In this document: piece by piece, positions 30,725-41,826 of the stretch
Layout: every line of letters begins with the position of its first letter
Position numbering within the stretch: the stretch's first letter is position 1
Assembly (NCBI GenBank): GCA_028751875.1
Contig: CM054155.1
Coordinates: forward strand, 47,753,982 to 47,817,981
Direction: 5' to 3'
DNA from: Rapana venosa
Taxonomy: Eukaryota > Mollusca > Gastropoda > Neogastropoda > Muricidae
Length of the DNA: 64,000 bases
Made by a program: the position numbers and the translations under genes
Notes under the pieces: generated by a model
The model's input: only the letters and a program-made list of their open reading frames with translations
Database searches by the model: none
What the model was told of the DNA's origin: nothing

Positions 30725-33470
30725 TTCAGGTTTTCAATGATAACTTGAGACATCTTTGTTTGCTATGATCATTTGGTAAAGACAGGTATTCAATTATAAC
30801 TTAAGACATCTTTGTTTGCTATGATCATTTGGTAAAGACAGGTATTCAATTATAACTTAAGACATCTTTGTTTGCTATCATTTGGTAAAGACAGGTATTC
30901 AATGATAACTTAAGACATCTTGTTTGCTATGATCATTTGGTAAAGACAGGTATTCAATGATAACTTAAGACATCTTTGTTTGCTATGATCATTTGGTAAA
31001 GACAGGTATTCAATGATAACTTGAGACATCTTTGTTTGCTATGATCATTTGGTAAAGACAGGTATTCAATTATAACTTAAGACATCTTTGTTTGCTATGA
31101 TCATTTGGTAAAGACAGGTATTCAATGATAACTTAAGACATCTTTGTTTGCTATGATCATTTGGTAAAGACAGGTATTCAATGATAACTTAAGACATCTT
31201 TGTTTGCTATGATCATTTGGTAAAGACAGGTATTCAATTATAACTTAAGACATCTTGTTTGCTATGATAACTTAAGACATCTTTGTTTGCTATGATCATT
31301 TGGTAAAGACAGGTATTCAATGATAACTTAACCCTAGTAGCGCTAAATAAACAGCAACAAGCCTCACTTCTATTGGCTGAATTAACATTGGCTAGCATTG
31401 TTTTGGAGCAGGGTGGGCTCAAACAACCCTTGATATTGATATATAAAACTGAATTAAATGTGTAAAGCTATAAATCACTGGAAAGAAGAGATAATATGTT
31501 TTTAAATGAGTATAATTTTATAATAGTGTGTAGTGTTTATGATTATGTAAAAAAAAAATCAAAAAAAAAAAATCATGTGCGCACTACCGATCGCTGTTCC
31601 ACTGTCAGGGCCCCGGGTCGATTTTAACATGATAAGCAAAGTTCTTGCGGTGCATAAATGTCATGATTAGGTAAACACTATTTCTTGACATTAGTTTTCA
31701 AAAAATAAGGAGTTTGTATCGCTTTATCGGTCACCAAATACTCAGAAAAGTTCAGCGACAGGATCGACGCCATCACGACCGTCATGGCGGAATGTGCGAA
31801 GTGGTGGCTTTCTATGACAAAAATACAAAGATCGCTTGATTTCATGTGATGCAAAGTACTCAGCAGCATAGCGATTTGACTCAACAACAGTTATTTCGAA
31901 GCCTCGTTGCGTCAAAATAAAGTAAAACAATCTGTGACGTCGAAATCGCCGAGTAGCGAAGAAGTCCATCCAGCAAAACTAGCACCGCTCGATTCAGTCC
32001 GATCGCGATCGATTTTTACCAAGTTTTTCAAAAATATTCCACAATCCTTACCTCATCGTCTCTCTCATTGTTTATTTAAACCAAATCCAGCCTCTAAAAC
32101 TCCTCCTCGCTGTCAATTTTGTAAAAAAGCTCGAAAAACGCTTGAAGAAATTTTAGTGCAAACGCTGGCCGCCATTTTTGTTGAAGACGATCTCGGCTGG
32201 TCCGAAAAAAAATTAAAATACACTCTTAACCAATCAGATTCTTCGTTGCTTGTGTGTGTCAAACGACCTTCACCCCTTTCTGCGGGCCTACAACGGCCTT
32301 AACATTCATTGGCTGACCTTTGAAAGCGAAAGTAAGCTTTCAACTATGATCACCTACGTCATCCCGGGATCCGCCACACAGCCTAGACCTGCCTTTACCG
32401 GAATATTCCAGGAACCGCGCCACTAGGGTTAAGACATCTTTGTTTGCTATGATCATTTGGTAAAGACAGGTATTCAATTATAACTTAAGACATCTTGTTT
32501 GCTATGATCATTTGGTAAAGACAGGTATTCAATGATAACTTAAGACATCTTTGTTTGCTATGATCATTTGGTAAAGACAGGTATTCAATGATAACTTGAG
32601 ACATCTTTGTTTGCTATGATCATTTGGTAAAGACAGGTATTCAATTATAACTTAAGACATCTTTGTTTGCTATGATCATTTGGTAAAGACAGGTATTCAA
32701 TTATAACTTAAGACATCTTTGTTTGCTATGATCATTTGGTAAAGACAGGTATTCAATGATAACTTAAGACATCTTTGTTTGCTATGATCATTTGGTAAAG
32801 ACAGGTATTCAATGATAACTTAAGACATCTTTGTTTGCTATGATCATTTGGTAAAGACAGGTATTCAATGATAACTTAAGACATCTTTGTTTGCTATGAT
32901 CATTTGGTAAAGACAGGTATTCAATTATAACTTAAGACATCTTGTTTGCTATGATCATTTGGTAAAGACAGGTATTCAATGATAACTTAAGACATCTTTG
33001 TTTGCTATGATCATTTGGTAAAGACAGGTATTCAATGATAACTTGAGACATCTTTGTTTGCTATGATCATTTGGTAAAGACAGGTATTCAATTATAACTT
33101 AAGACATCTTTGTTTGCTATGATCATTTGGTAAAGACAGGTATTCAATTATAACTTAAGACATCTTTGTTTGCTATGATCATTTGGTAAAGACAGGTATT
33201 CAATGATAACTTAAGACATCTTTGTTTGCTATGATCATTTGGTAAAGACAGGTATTCAATGATAACTTAAGACATCTTTGTTTGCTATGATCATTTGGTA
33301 AAGACAGGTATTCAATGATAACTTAAGACATCTTTGTTTGCTATGATCATTTGGTAAAGACAGGTATTCAATTATAACTTAAGACATCTTGTTTGCTATG
33401 ATCATTTGGTAAAGACAGGTATTCAATGATAACTTAAGACATCTTTGTTTGCTATGATCATTTGGAAAAG
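30725..33470. repeat. minisatellite, 56-bp unit, ~29 copies, with 8-monomer higher-order repeat
   Basis: The unit is TTGGTAAAGACAGGTATTCA, ATGATAACTTAAGACATC, TTTGTTTGCTATGATCAT. Diagnostic variants are AATTATAAC against AATGATAAC, CTTGAG against CTTAAG, and CTTGTTT against CTTTGTTT. In 32433-33470 the variant order repeats every eight units. It is interrupted by a piggyBac-type element (31332-32428). Confidence 0.97.
31332..32428 (-). mobile_element. piggyBac-type element with transposase remnants, TTAA target
   Basis: It is flanked by TTAA at 31328-31331 and 32429-32432. The surrounding monomers read AACTTAAGACATC when uninterrupted, so the pre-insertion site is known. Terminal inverted repeats: CCCTAGTAGCGC at left and GCGCCACTAGGG at right. 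On the minus strand (31969-31680) it encodes FEITVVESNRYAAEYFASHE and SEYLVTDKAIQTPYF in shifted frames, resembling the N-terminal part of piggyBac transposases (the TNRYA block and the following domain). The DDD catalytic core is absent, so it is non-autonomous. A related element sits at 3794-4503. Confidence 0.92.
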
Positions 33471-33790
33471 ACTAGCATAGGACTAAAGGCTATGGTTATG
33501 AGATGAGAAAGTAAGGTTCATGTTTAGTCCACTTAAGAGCCTTAGCAGCAAGAGAGTTGTCCCCGCAAAATTCTGGGGAATGAAGCCTTCTATAAAAACA
33601 ACTTGCAAACCAGATTTTTTTTTAATGGGCAAGCACTGGTTTTGTAGCAGTGTGCTCTTTGGGTGGGGAGAGGTGGAGGGCATCCTGCATTTCACAGAAA
33701 GAAAGAAAAAGATGCTGGGAGCGAGAGTTGCATACCAAACACCACACAAAGCCATCTCTCTCTTCACACGTTTATTGGTGGTCGTTTCAG
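33471..33790. other. CDC16 intron end
   Basis: Unique sequence leading to the TGGTCGTTTCAG acceptor of the last exon. No repeat seen. Confidence 0.6.
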
Positions 33791-33984
33791 TGGGGGACGT
33801 GGACATTGAACCCTTCACGGCCTCTGGTCGACTCTCAGCCCTTCCCCCTGCTCCTGCTGCTGCTGCTGCTGCTACCCCCATGTCCACGAGCAGTGTGATG
33901 GAGGATCACGAAGACTCCAGCAGCCTGGCACCCTCCAGTGCCCACACCTCCAGCATGATGGCCATTGAAGACATGGACCACTGA
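33791..33984 (+). CDS. CDC16: CDC16 terminal exon
   Basis: The acceptor is TCGTTTCAG. The frame is VGDVDIEPFTASGRLSALPP, a short Pro/Ala run ending in six Ala (GCT repeats), then SSVMEDHEDSSSLAPSSA and MMAIEDMDH, stop at 33982-33984. The tail is acidic, Ser-rich and probably disordered. It is shorter than, and unlike, the vertebrate C-terminus beyond the last TPR. The exact phase match (G/TG) with the previous exon supports direct joining, but a small skipped exon in the 5-kb intron cannot be excluded. Confidence 0.9.
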
Positions 33985-34216
33985 CACCACAGGCCCGGCT
34001 GGCCTGGTGTGGCCACTGTGATGTGATGGTGATGACGGTAATAACTCCTTGGTGTGTGTATTGGGGGGGGACTTGTAAAGGCCATGGTGAGCGTTTGCGG
34101 AAATCTGCATAAAGAAAGGTGAGGGGGTGGGGGGGTGAGATAAAAAGTGACGTAGTGAGTGAACTTCATTCTGTTGAAAAGTGGGGGTCATGTTGGTTGG
34201 CAGGGTTATGAACAGT

Positions 34217-35012
34217 AAGATTGGATTGGTTAGGGGGCCACGTGCCAAGCAATAGGTATCTGGTTCCGTGAAAGGGATAGCCAGCAGCTCTAAGGCAGGA
34301 GGGGTGAAGGGGGGATGGTAGGAGGAGGGGGGGGCTTTCACCACAAAGGGTCCCCCCCTTCTTGTCAGTGCAGTGTTTACAATAAGAATCAGCAGGCCAA
34401 CCAGCCTCCCCCTTCATTTTCATGGTCTCTCTGTCCGTCTCACACACACAGTGTACACACACACACCTGTGTGTGTCTCTCTCAGAAAGCAAGCGATGTT
34501 GGTGTTCTCTTGCACACACTCTCTCCCTCTCTCTCGCGCGCGCGCACACCTCCTCTCTAGCACACAGGCACTTGCACCACCCTCCCTTCCCCCTCGCTCT
34601 CTCACACACACATTCTGTGAGCCACACAGAAGAGTGTGTGTGACAGCGAGGGGGGATGAGAGGGGGGTGCACACACGCCTGTGTGAGAGAAGGGATGTGT
34701 GTGCATGAGAGAGAGAGAGGGAGGGTGTGTGCAAGAGAGGGAACACCAACATCGCTTGCTTTCTGAGAGACACACACCGTGTGTACACAGTGTGTGTGAG
34801 ACAGACAGAGAGAGACCATGAAAATGAAGGGGAAGGCTGGTTGGCCCGCTGGTTCTTGCTGTAAACACTGCATTGACAAGAAGGGGGGACCCTTTGTGGT
34901 GAGAGCCCCCCCCCCCACTCCTACCATCAAGCTGCTGCTGGCTATCCCTTTCACAAAACCAGACACCTATTGCTTGGCACTTTGCACGTGGCCCCCTAAC
35001 CAATCCAATCTT
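34217..35012. repeat. imperfect palindrome, ~0.4-kb arms, tiny spacer
   Basis: The left arm begins AAGATTGGATTGGTTAGGGG and the right arm ends CCCCTAACCAATCCAATCTT. Matches continue inward (CAAGCAATAGGT with ACCTATTGCTTG; AAGCAAGCGATGTTGGTGTT with AACACCAACATCGCTTGCTT) to a centre near 34620 (TTCTGTG, AGC, CACACAGAA). Arms differ by substitutions and small indels, so it is an old structure, not a simple read artefact. It overlaps the probable CDC16 3' UTR. Confidence 0.9.
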
Positions 35013-35089
35013 GTGTGAGTGAGAGAGGGTAGAGAGAGAGAGAGACGCATACACACAGCCCTTTCACTTGCCCCCATACACACACACCT

Positions 35090-35590
35090 CCTCCCTCCCA
35101 TTACCACCCCTTCCCTCCTCCTATCTCCTCCCCCCCCCCCTTCCTATCCTCTCCCTCCCATTACCACCAACCCATTCCCCTCCTCCTATCTCCTCCTATC
35201 TCCCTCCCCCCCCTTTCATCTCTCCCTCCCCCCCCCTCCTATCTCCTCCCCCCCCCCCTCCTATCTCCTTCCCCCCCCCCCTCCTATCTCCTCCCCCCCC
35301 CCCTTCCATCCGCTCCCCCCTCCTATCTCCCCCTCCCATCACCACCCCTCACCCACCCCTTCTCTCCGCCCCCCCCCCACACCACCCTTCTCTGTCTCCT
35401 CTCCCCCCCCCCCCCCCCCCCCTCCATGTGCACACATGAGAGAGAGGGTGTTTTGTGAAACACATCCCCTTCCCACACTCACACACATGTGCACCCTGTC
35501 CCTCCCCGTCCCCCCCCCCCCCCCCCCCCCCCAAAAAAAACCCTAAAAAATTTTCCCGCCCCCCCAAACCCCCCAAAAAACCCCCACCCC

Positions 35591-35657
<67 letters not shown>

Positions 35658-35658
35658 C

Positions 35659-35706
<48 letters not shown>

Positions 35707-35726
35707 ACCCCCCCCCCCCCCCCCCG

Positions 35727-35792
<66 letters not shown>

Positions 35793-35853
35793 TTTTCCCC
35801 CCCCCCCCCCCCCCCGGGGGGGGCCACTTTTTTTAACACCCCCCTTTCCCCTT

Positions 35854-35899
<46 letters not shown>

Positions 35900-35990
35900 T
35901 CCTCTCTCACACACTTATGACTGACAAAAGGAAGTTTTTTTTTCCCCCCCCCCCCCCAAACCCCCCAAAAAAATTTCGGGGGAAAAAGGG
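35090..35990. repeat. C-rich low-complexity tract, likely unreliable consensus
   Basis: CCTCC/CTATCTCC repeats pass into near-pure C with isolated A, G and T blocks (35510-35990). The block pattern, long homopolymers separated by short pure runs of other bases, is typical of poor consensus in low-complexity reads. All ORFs here are spurious. Confidence 0.85.
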
Positions 35991-36250
35991 AGGAGGGGGA
36001 TAACCAACTGTTCCGCCTGTGAAAAAGTGGAGCCCTCTGAAAGCCAATCACTGGGCTAAATGTTCCTTGTATTTCCTCAGGTGTGGTTTTAAAAGTGAAA
36101 TGGGTGTATCAACATGGGCTGTGTGGCAAAGGGGGCACAGAAGAATAATGAAAAGAAAAGAGCACAAGGTGTGGGGGAAGGGATGACTACACAACACTAT
36201 GTAATGGATGATGATGTTGAAGATCAAATAAAGTTTTTTTTATTAAAACG

Positions 36251-36776
36251 TGCTGTCCCCTTGTGTGCTAGGGAGGGAAGCAAGCAGTGCGACTGAGTGT
36301 TGAAGCAAGTGCCAGTGTTCATTCTAGAGGGCCCTTTTTGGGCTTCCCGCAACAAAAAAATGTGAACATAGTACGCACAAAATAAACAAAAATGCCATCC
36401 CCAGGAGGGACTAAGGTGAAATCTTTGGAAATCTTTTCCACAGTTAGGCATTTCTCCTTTCAATGTTAAACAATCTGAGGGAAAAAAGACTTGATATTGG
36501 CCACCTCTCTTCTCACCTATCTCTTCAACTCTGAATGTGGAAATACACCCCCCCCATCTTATATAATATTCATGACATATATCCTGAACCTCTTTCCATC
36601 TCAATGAGGAAATTAAATTTTACCTCTCTCTCTTCCAGTGTCAGAGTGCATCCTACAGATAAACTGCAACATGTCAGGTGAATATTTACCTACCTTTCAG
36701 GCCCCTTGTTTTCATTTTAGGGAGGGACCTTGGGCCCCCTCCCTTTCTTGAAATCCTAGAATCAACATGGAAGCGG
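36251..36776. other. intergenic, nothing recognised
   Basis: Downstream of the putative CDC16 polyadenylation site. A minus-strand ORF at 36604-36224 has no recognisable domain. Confidence 0.45.
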
Positions 36777-36841
36777 TGCCCTGCCAGTCATATGGTCTCT
36801 GTGGTCAGCGCAACTATAAACAACAAGATTGGATTAGATTG
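36777..36841 (+). mobile_element. LINE 3'-UTR end
   Basis: GCCCTGCCAGTCATATGGTC, TCTGTGGTCAGCGCAACTAT, ACAACAAGATTGGATTAG. Confidence 0.65.
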
Positions 36842-38269
36842 ATACCCCCCTTCTCCCACCTGACATTCATCCATTAGTAAGATGTACACTTGCCACTGTT
36901 AAGATAAACAGCAGTGGTGTGAGTGTGGTGGAGATCTTGTTAAATTTAGTGTGATGCGACACACTCGTTTTCTTATGGATAAAAAACACTTATTCACGCT
37001 AGATGTTAACACTGAGAACACACACATGTATATACCTTCTCTCTCTCTCTCTCTCTCTCACAGTTTTTCTTCTTCCCCACTCCCCTCTAAACTAGTCTCC
37101 TCCCTATCTGTTTCTCTCTCTATCTCTAGTCTCTTCTTCCCTACTCCCCTCTTCACTAGTCTTTTCCTACCCCTCTCCCCTCTCGCTCACACACACACAC
37201 ACCCCTGTTTTGGCATCTTCCTTTTTGAAAAATGTAAAATGAAATAATTTTGAAGAGTATCCCCCCATATATCAGACCTGTCCAAATTTACTAGTTGAAA
37301 AGAAAACACATAAACCTTGCGAACTTTTGTACAGTAGAAAGAAAATGGGAGGAAAAAACAACAGCAAACAAATGAAGAAAAAAGCATGATTTTTTAAAAA
37401 ATTGCAGAGAAAAGATTTGGGGGTTTTTTTCCCTGTTGAAAAAGCCTATCACAAACACACACAAATACTGAGACTGAGTAATACTGAAAATTGCCCTGAA
37501 AACTACTGACGTCAGTAGCATGGGGGTGCACAGGTCTGCCTACCCTTCCTCCAGCACTTGAGGTCAGGACCCTTCCTCCTCAGCAGCCTTACTTCACTCT
37601 CTTCCAATTCATCACATCCTAGAGCCAGCCTCCTGGAAGATCTGAGTCAACTTTCACAAATAAAAATCCTTTTGCATGCATATATATAGAGAGAGAGATA
37701 CACACACACACAGGGACCTAAGACTGGCATGTCTGCTTTTGAAGTTCACTCCAGAGATAATAATAAATTTTTAAAATCCTCACTTTTCACTCACCAATTC
37801 AAATCCATGACATCATGGACGTACAGGACGAGAGTTGCACGTTCTTATCCACTCAGCACGCACTCCATCCTATTTCACTCTCAAAGAAGAATAGCTGTCA
37901 TGTACTGGTAGGAACGGACTCTGTAAAATATGAAACAAACAAAAAGTCATGATTAAAAACCCAAAACAAGCCACTGTTAAACTGTTATTATTTCCACTCA
38001 TCTAAAAGATTAAAAAAATCTCGCTTTGCTGTTTTGAATCTGATGAAGGAAACGAGGAAGATGTGGAGAGTGGGGGAACAAAAAGTCAAATATGAAATGT
38101 TCATTGCTCTTTTTTCTTTTAAGAAAAAAAAACTCAAAAGAAAAAAATTAAACATGTATAGGCCCCTACATCTCATATATCAAAGACAGCAAGAAAATAA
38201 ACAAGTTAGTACAATTTTAAAAATTGTTTGAATGTGAACCTAAATTCTGCAACACTTCCTGCAATACTA
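36842..38269. other. intergenic, nothing recognised
   Basis: It contains a CT run near 37039-37060, pyrimidine-rich sequence to 37190, and short ORFs without domains. Confidence 0.5.
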
Positions 38270-38530
38270 CTTGTACAAAGAAGAACATACAATGTATACA
38301 TGCACATATACTTAAAAGTACATACAATGTACACATGGGCACATACTTGTACAAAGAAGAATATATACATGCACATATACTTAAAAGTACAAACAATATA
38401 CAATGTACACATACTTGTACAAACAAGAATATACAATGTATACATGTACATATACTTAAAAGTACAAACAAGAATATACTATGTACACATACTTGTACTT
38501 GTAAACAAGAATATACAATGTGTACATAGT
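38270..38530. repeat. degenerate tandem repeat, ~60-70 bp period
   Basis: ACTTGTACAAACAAGAATAT, ACAATGTATACATGTACATA and TACTTAAAAGTAC recur about four to five times with length variation. Confidence 0.8.
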
Positions 38531-38898
38531 ACTCTCTCAACATGTTCCCCGCCTCAACCTCCCAACCCATGAATTACCTCCCTTCACAGAACATTTGTCC
38601 TTGTCTTTTTCTAAATTCCATATTTTCTATCAAACAAAACAAACAAATAATAATAAAGATACATTTTTTTTAATCTTCAGGACTGAAATAAGTTTCTGAT
38701 CATATCTGTAGTATAGATAGGTCAGGCTTTTGGGGTTTCCATCCATGTGTTTTGGTTTAGGTTGTTTTCAATACTTTTTTAGTTTTTGTTATTACTGTCA
38801 CTTTGGCTAACTAGTAGTTGTTTTGTTTGTGTTTTTTAATAACAGCCAATAATTGTCTTTTACTGCTGTTGTTAGTTATGGTAATTTTTTTTTAAATT

Positions 38899-39232
38899 AA
38901 TTTTATATCGAGGATAATGGAATAAGCACATAAATTATGTGCTATTTTACATCCAGTCCCCATGTGTATGCGGTTTTGTAAATTTTGTCATCTGTTCCCA
39001 CCGGCACACAATGGCCTACTTTTACAAAAAGCAGAACAGAATTTAATGTGTGTGCAAGATGTTCTGCGTGCGTTCGCACATGGGGCCTCGGTTTACAGTC
39101 TCATCCGAAGGACTTTTGGGGAGAGTGGAGTCTGCACTGATGTTAACTCCAGGGGAAAATACCCCCTTGAACGGGAATCGAACCTGGGTCGTTAGATTGC
39201 GAACGCAATGTTTTAACCACTAGGCTATCCCG
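38899..39232 (-). mobile_element. SINE family A, full length
   Basis: Reverse orientation from TATATCGAGGATAATGGAAT to ACCACTAGGCTATCCCG. It has a small tail change (CACATAAATTATGTGC) that keeps the hairpin by compensatory sequence. Confidence 0.9.
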
Positions 39233-39758
39233 TAAGTGATATATCTAGTTAAATACTGTCTTATGTGGACAGTTTGTGCTGGGTGGTTTAACGATTATGT
39301 TGTGCCTGTGCTTCAAGACCTCTACCAGATATGTCATCAGAAGTTGTCCAATATTGTTTACAGAGCTCTTTGTTTCTTTTTATGTGGGAGGAAGGGGCGA
39401 GGGTTTGGTTCTAGGCCCTGCAATTTTCAGGTGAAAACTGTTTTTCTGGGAAAAGACCTTTTTTAATTTTTTTTTTATTAAGATTTCTATAATGGAAATT
39501 CGGAATTAGTTTTAAACCCATTTGTAAAGACAAGAAAGATACAACAAACAAGTAACTTAAATTTTAAAATAAAAAGAGAGAGAAATAACGAACTATAGAA
39601 ATGGCAATCAAATTATGAGGATCAGTTGGTATGAAACAGAGCAGACAAGCCAGCAATATAATTATCTCTCGGTGAATGAATGAAGTTCTGACAACTTCAC
39701 TGTGTGTACATAGTGGGACATGTATGATAATCATGAATTAGTTATAAAACAAGTCATA
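39233..39758. other. intergenic, nothing recognised
   Basis: No domain-bearing ORF and no named repeat. Confidence 0.45.
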
Positions 39759-39818
39759 AATAATAATAAAAGGAATGTATACAGCGCTATATCTTCTAAA
39801 AACAAATCAAAGCGCTTG
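39759..39818 (-). mobile_element. solo SINE tail B, diverged
   Basis: AATAATAATAAAAGGAATGT, ATACAGCGCTATATCTTC, AATCAAAGCGCTTGC. Confidence 0.6.
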
Positions 39819-39991
39819 CATTGATACACTCATTAGACATCAGGTTGGAGACCTACCAGCTTTAGCATAATTATAGATTTTTTTTTTTCCTGTCCATCAC
39901 ACTGTTGATTGTGTTCTCCTGCTTTTTCTTTAGGCATCGTTAATCACTTTGGAACTAATGTGAACATGAAAACCATGCTTATGAGTGGGTG

Positions 39992-40338
39992 AAGGAAGGT
40001 GGCAGGATGGTTAAGACGTTCGCCTGCCAACAAGTAAACCGTGAGGTTGTGGGTTTGATTCCCAGCCTCACCCTTTCTTCCTAGTTTGAAAAAAAAATCG
40101 AACTGAATGTCTAAGTCCTTCGGAGGAGACTATAAACCGAGGCCCCGTGTGCGAACGCACGCAGAACATCTTCTGCACACGTTAAATCCTGTTCCGCTTT
40201 TCATAAGAGTAGGCCATTGTGTGCCGGTGTGAACGGATGACAAAATTTACAAAACCGCATACACATGGGGACTGGATGTAAAAAAGCACAAAAGTGCTTA
40301 TTCCATTATTCTCTATATAAAAGAATAAATAAATAAGT
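39992..40338 (+). mobile_element. SINE with family B head and family A tail
   Basis: Head GGTGGCAGGATGGTTAAGAC and GGGTTTGATTCCCAGCC; shared core; tail ACTGGATGTAAAAAAGCACA and GTGCTTATTCCATTATTC with AATAAATAAATAAG. Other family B heads in the window carry tail B, so this copy is a module exchange. Confidence 0.9.
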
Positions 40339-40353
40339 AACCCCCTGTTCCAG

Positions 40354-40563
40354 GTGAAGTCTCCAAAGCCTATCACTGACACAGGGATCCACAACATTCC
40401 TGATGTCCGCAGTGCAGGTGTCAACCTGGACACTTTTTCCCAAGTTCCTTCAGAACCCCAGCGATGTTGGGAATCCCTGGTGTGGACTTTGACCTTGTTG
40501 AATGTTAAAAAACCCAAACTTGCCATCTTGCTGGGTCATGACATCTCACAACTAACTTTGTCT
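40354..40563 (+). other. possible exon or unique island between two SINEs
   Basis: It follows CCCCCTGTTCCAG and is open as VKSPKPITDTGIHNIPDVRS, AGVNLDTFSQVPSEP and on into the next SINE. No donor is evident before the SINE and I do not recognise the product. It could be an exon remnant. Confidence 0.25.
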
Positions 40564-40893
40564 GGGGGGATAGCCTAGCGGTTAGAACATTAAGCTCGCA
40601 ATCTGACAACCCGGGTTTGATTCCTGTTCAAGGGGATATTTTCCCATGGAGTTAACATCAGTGCTGACTCCACTCTCCCCAAAAGTCCTTCGGGTAAGAC
40701 TATAAACCAAGGCCCCGTGTACGAACGCTCGCAGAACATCTTGTGCACACGTTAAAATCCTGTTCCGCTTTTCCTAAGAGTAGGCCATTGTGTGCCGGTG
40801 GGAACAGATGACAATTTACAAAACCGCATACACACCGGGACTGGATGTAAAAAAGCACACAAGTGCTTATTCCCTTATCGATATAAAAGAATT
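40564..40893 (+). mobile_element. SINE family A, full length
   Basis: GGGGGGATAGCCTAGCGGTT (A box), CCCGGGTTTGATTCC (B box), complete core, and tail AAAGCACACAAGTGCTTATT. Confidence 0.92.
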
Positions 40894-41751
40894 GTAAAAA
40901 AAAATTTTTTTTAAAAGGCTTAACTGTCTCACAAAAGGCTTTACAGGGATGGACCTAAATCATAAGACAATGTTGCCAGTGCAGTCTCCTATCCCACCCT
41001 ACCCCTGACTCTGCCCTTTCAAACCATCTGCTTTCCAGAGGTCTGGTTATACAGGTTCCAAACACTCTGCTCTGGTTTCCACCTTAAACTAAATAAACCA
41101 CACACTCTCAAGCAGTGGACAACAAAATGAAGTTGTTTGATTTGCACCAACCCGCTCTTTGCTCTGGAAGCTGTTGATGGTAAAAATACTAACCATGCCA
41201 AATCAACATAGTTTCAAGATTTATGCCAAATCAACGTAGTTTCAAGATTTGTATATCTCACTGAAACAGGGCAGATATTTATAACATCATTCCTGCCATG
41301 TGGTTATTCAAGATGTTCAGATTGACAGTTGACATATTATTCAAATAAACAAACCAACCCCAACAAGCCACAACCATTGTGCCATACACTGAAAATGTGA
41401 ACGCAATTACTCTGGCGAGAGTCCACTGAGCCATACACAAAAGAAAGCAAACACTTACAAGCATCGTGTAACCTACTTGGAAAGCACATCACCATGCATT
41501 GTTCTCCTAGTAAAATTTCCTGGAGGCACTGCTGGTATCACACCAAAAGTAAAACCTCATACAATTTGATTTTACAATACTTATCATAAATTGAGTATGT
41601 TTTTTCTCTTACTTTAATTAAGTTTAGCCTACTCGCTCTTAAATTGAGCTCAAAACACACTAATTTCTACCTGATATCTTTCCCTCATACCTGTCTCTAT
41701 TTTTCAACAGCCACCTCCCTGCTGAAGTGTGTTGCTTGTAAGTGTGTGTTG

Positions 41752-41826
<75 letters not shown>

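Larger units (their letters stand above)
33985..36250 (+). other. CDC16: probable CDC16 3' UTR
   Basis: The first AATAAA after the stop is at 36227-36232, followed by a T-rich stretch. If used, the 3' UTR is ~2.2 kb and includes a long palindrome and a C-rich tract. An earlier non-canonical signal (for example ATAAAG near 34111) would give a much shorter UTR. Confidence 0.5.

Noticed and set aside
35019..35914. Poly-Pro and poly-Gly ORFs of 110-180 codons
   Set aside because: They are translations of C-rich low-complexity sequence, open in several frames on both strands, with no start context or conserved residues.
33985..36250. Protein-coding ORFs within the palindrome (for example 266 codons on minus)
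   Set aside because: They traverse CA/GT-rich palindrome arms and are mirrored on the other strand; no domain or splice support.
40354..40578. Additional CDC16 or other named exon
   Set aside because: The acceptor-like CCAG is followed by an open frame, but no donor is seen, it runs into a SINE, and it does not match CDC16. Kept only as a weak unassigned island.
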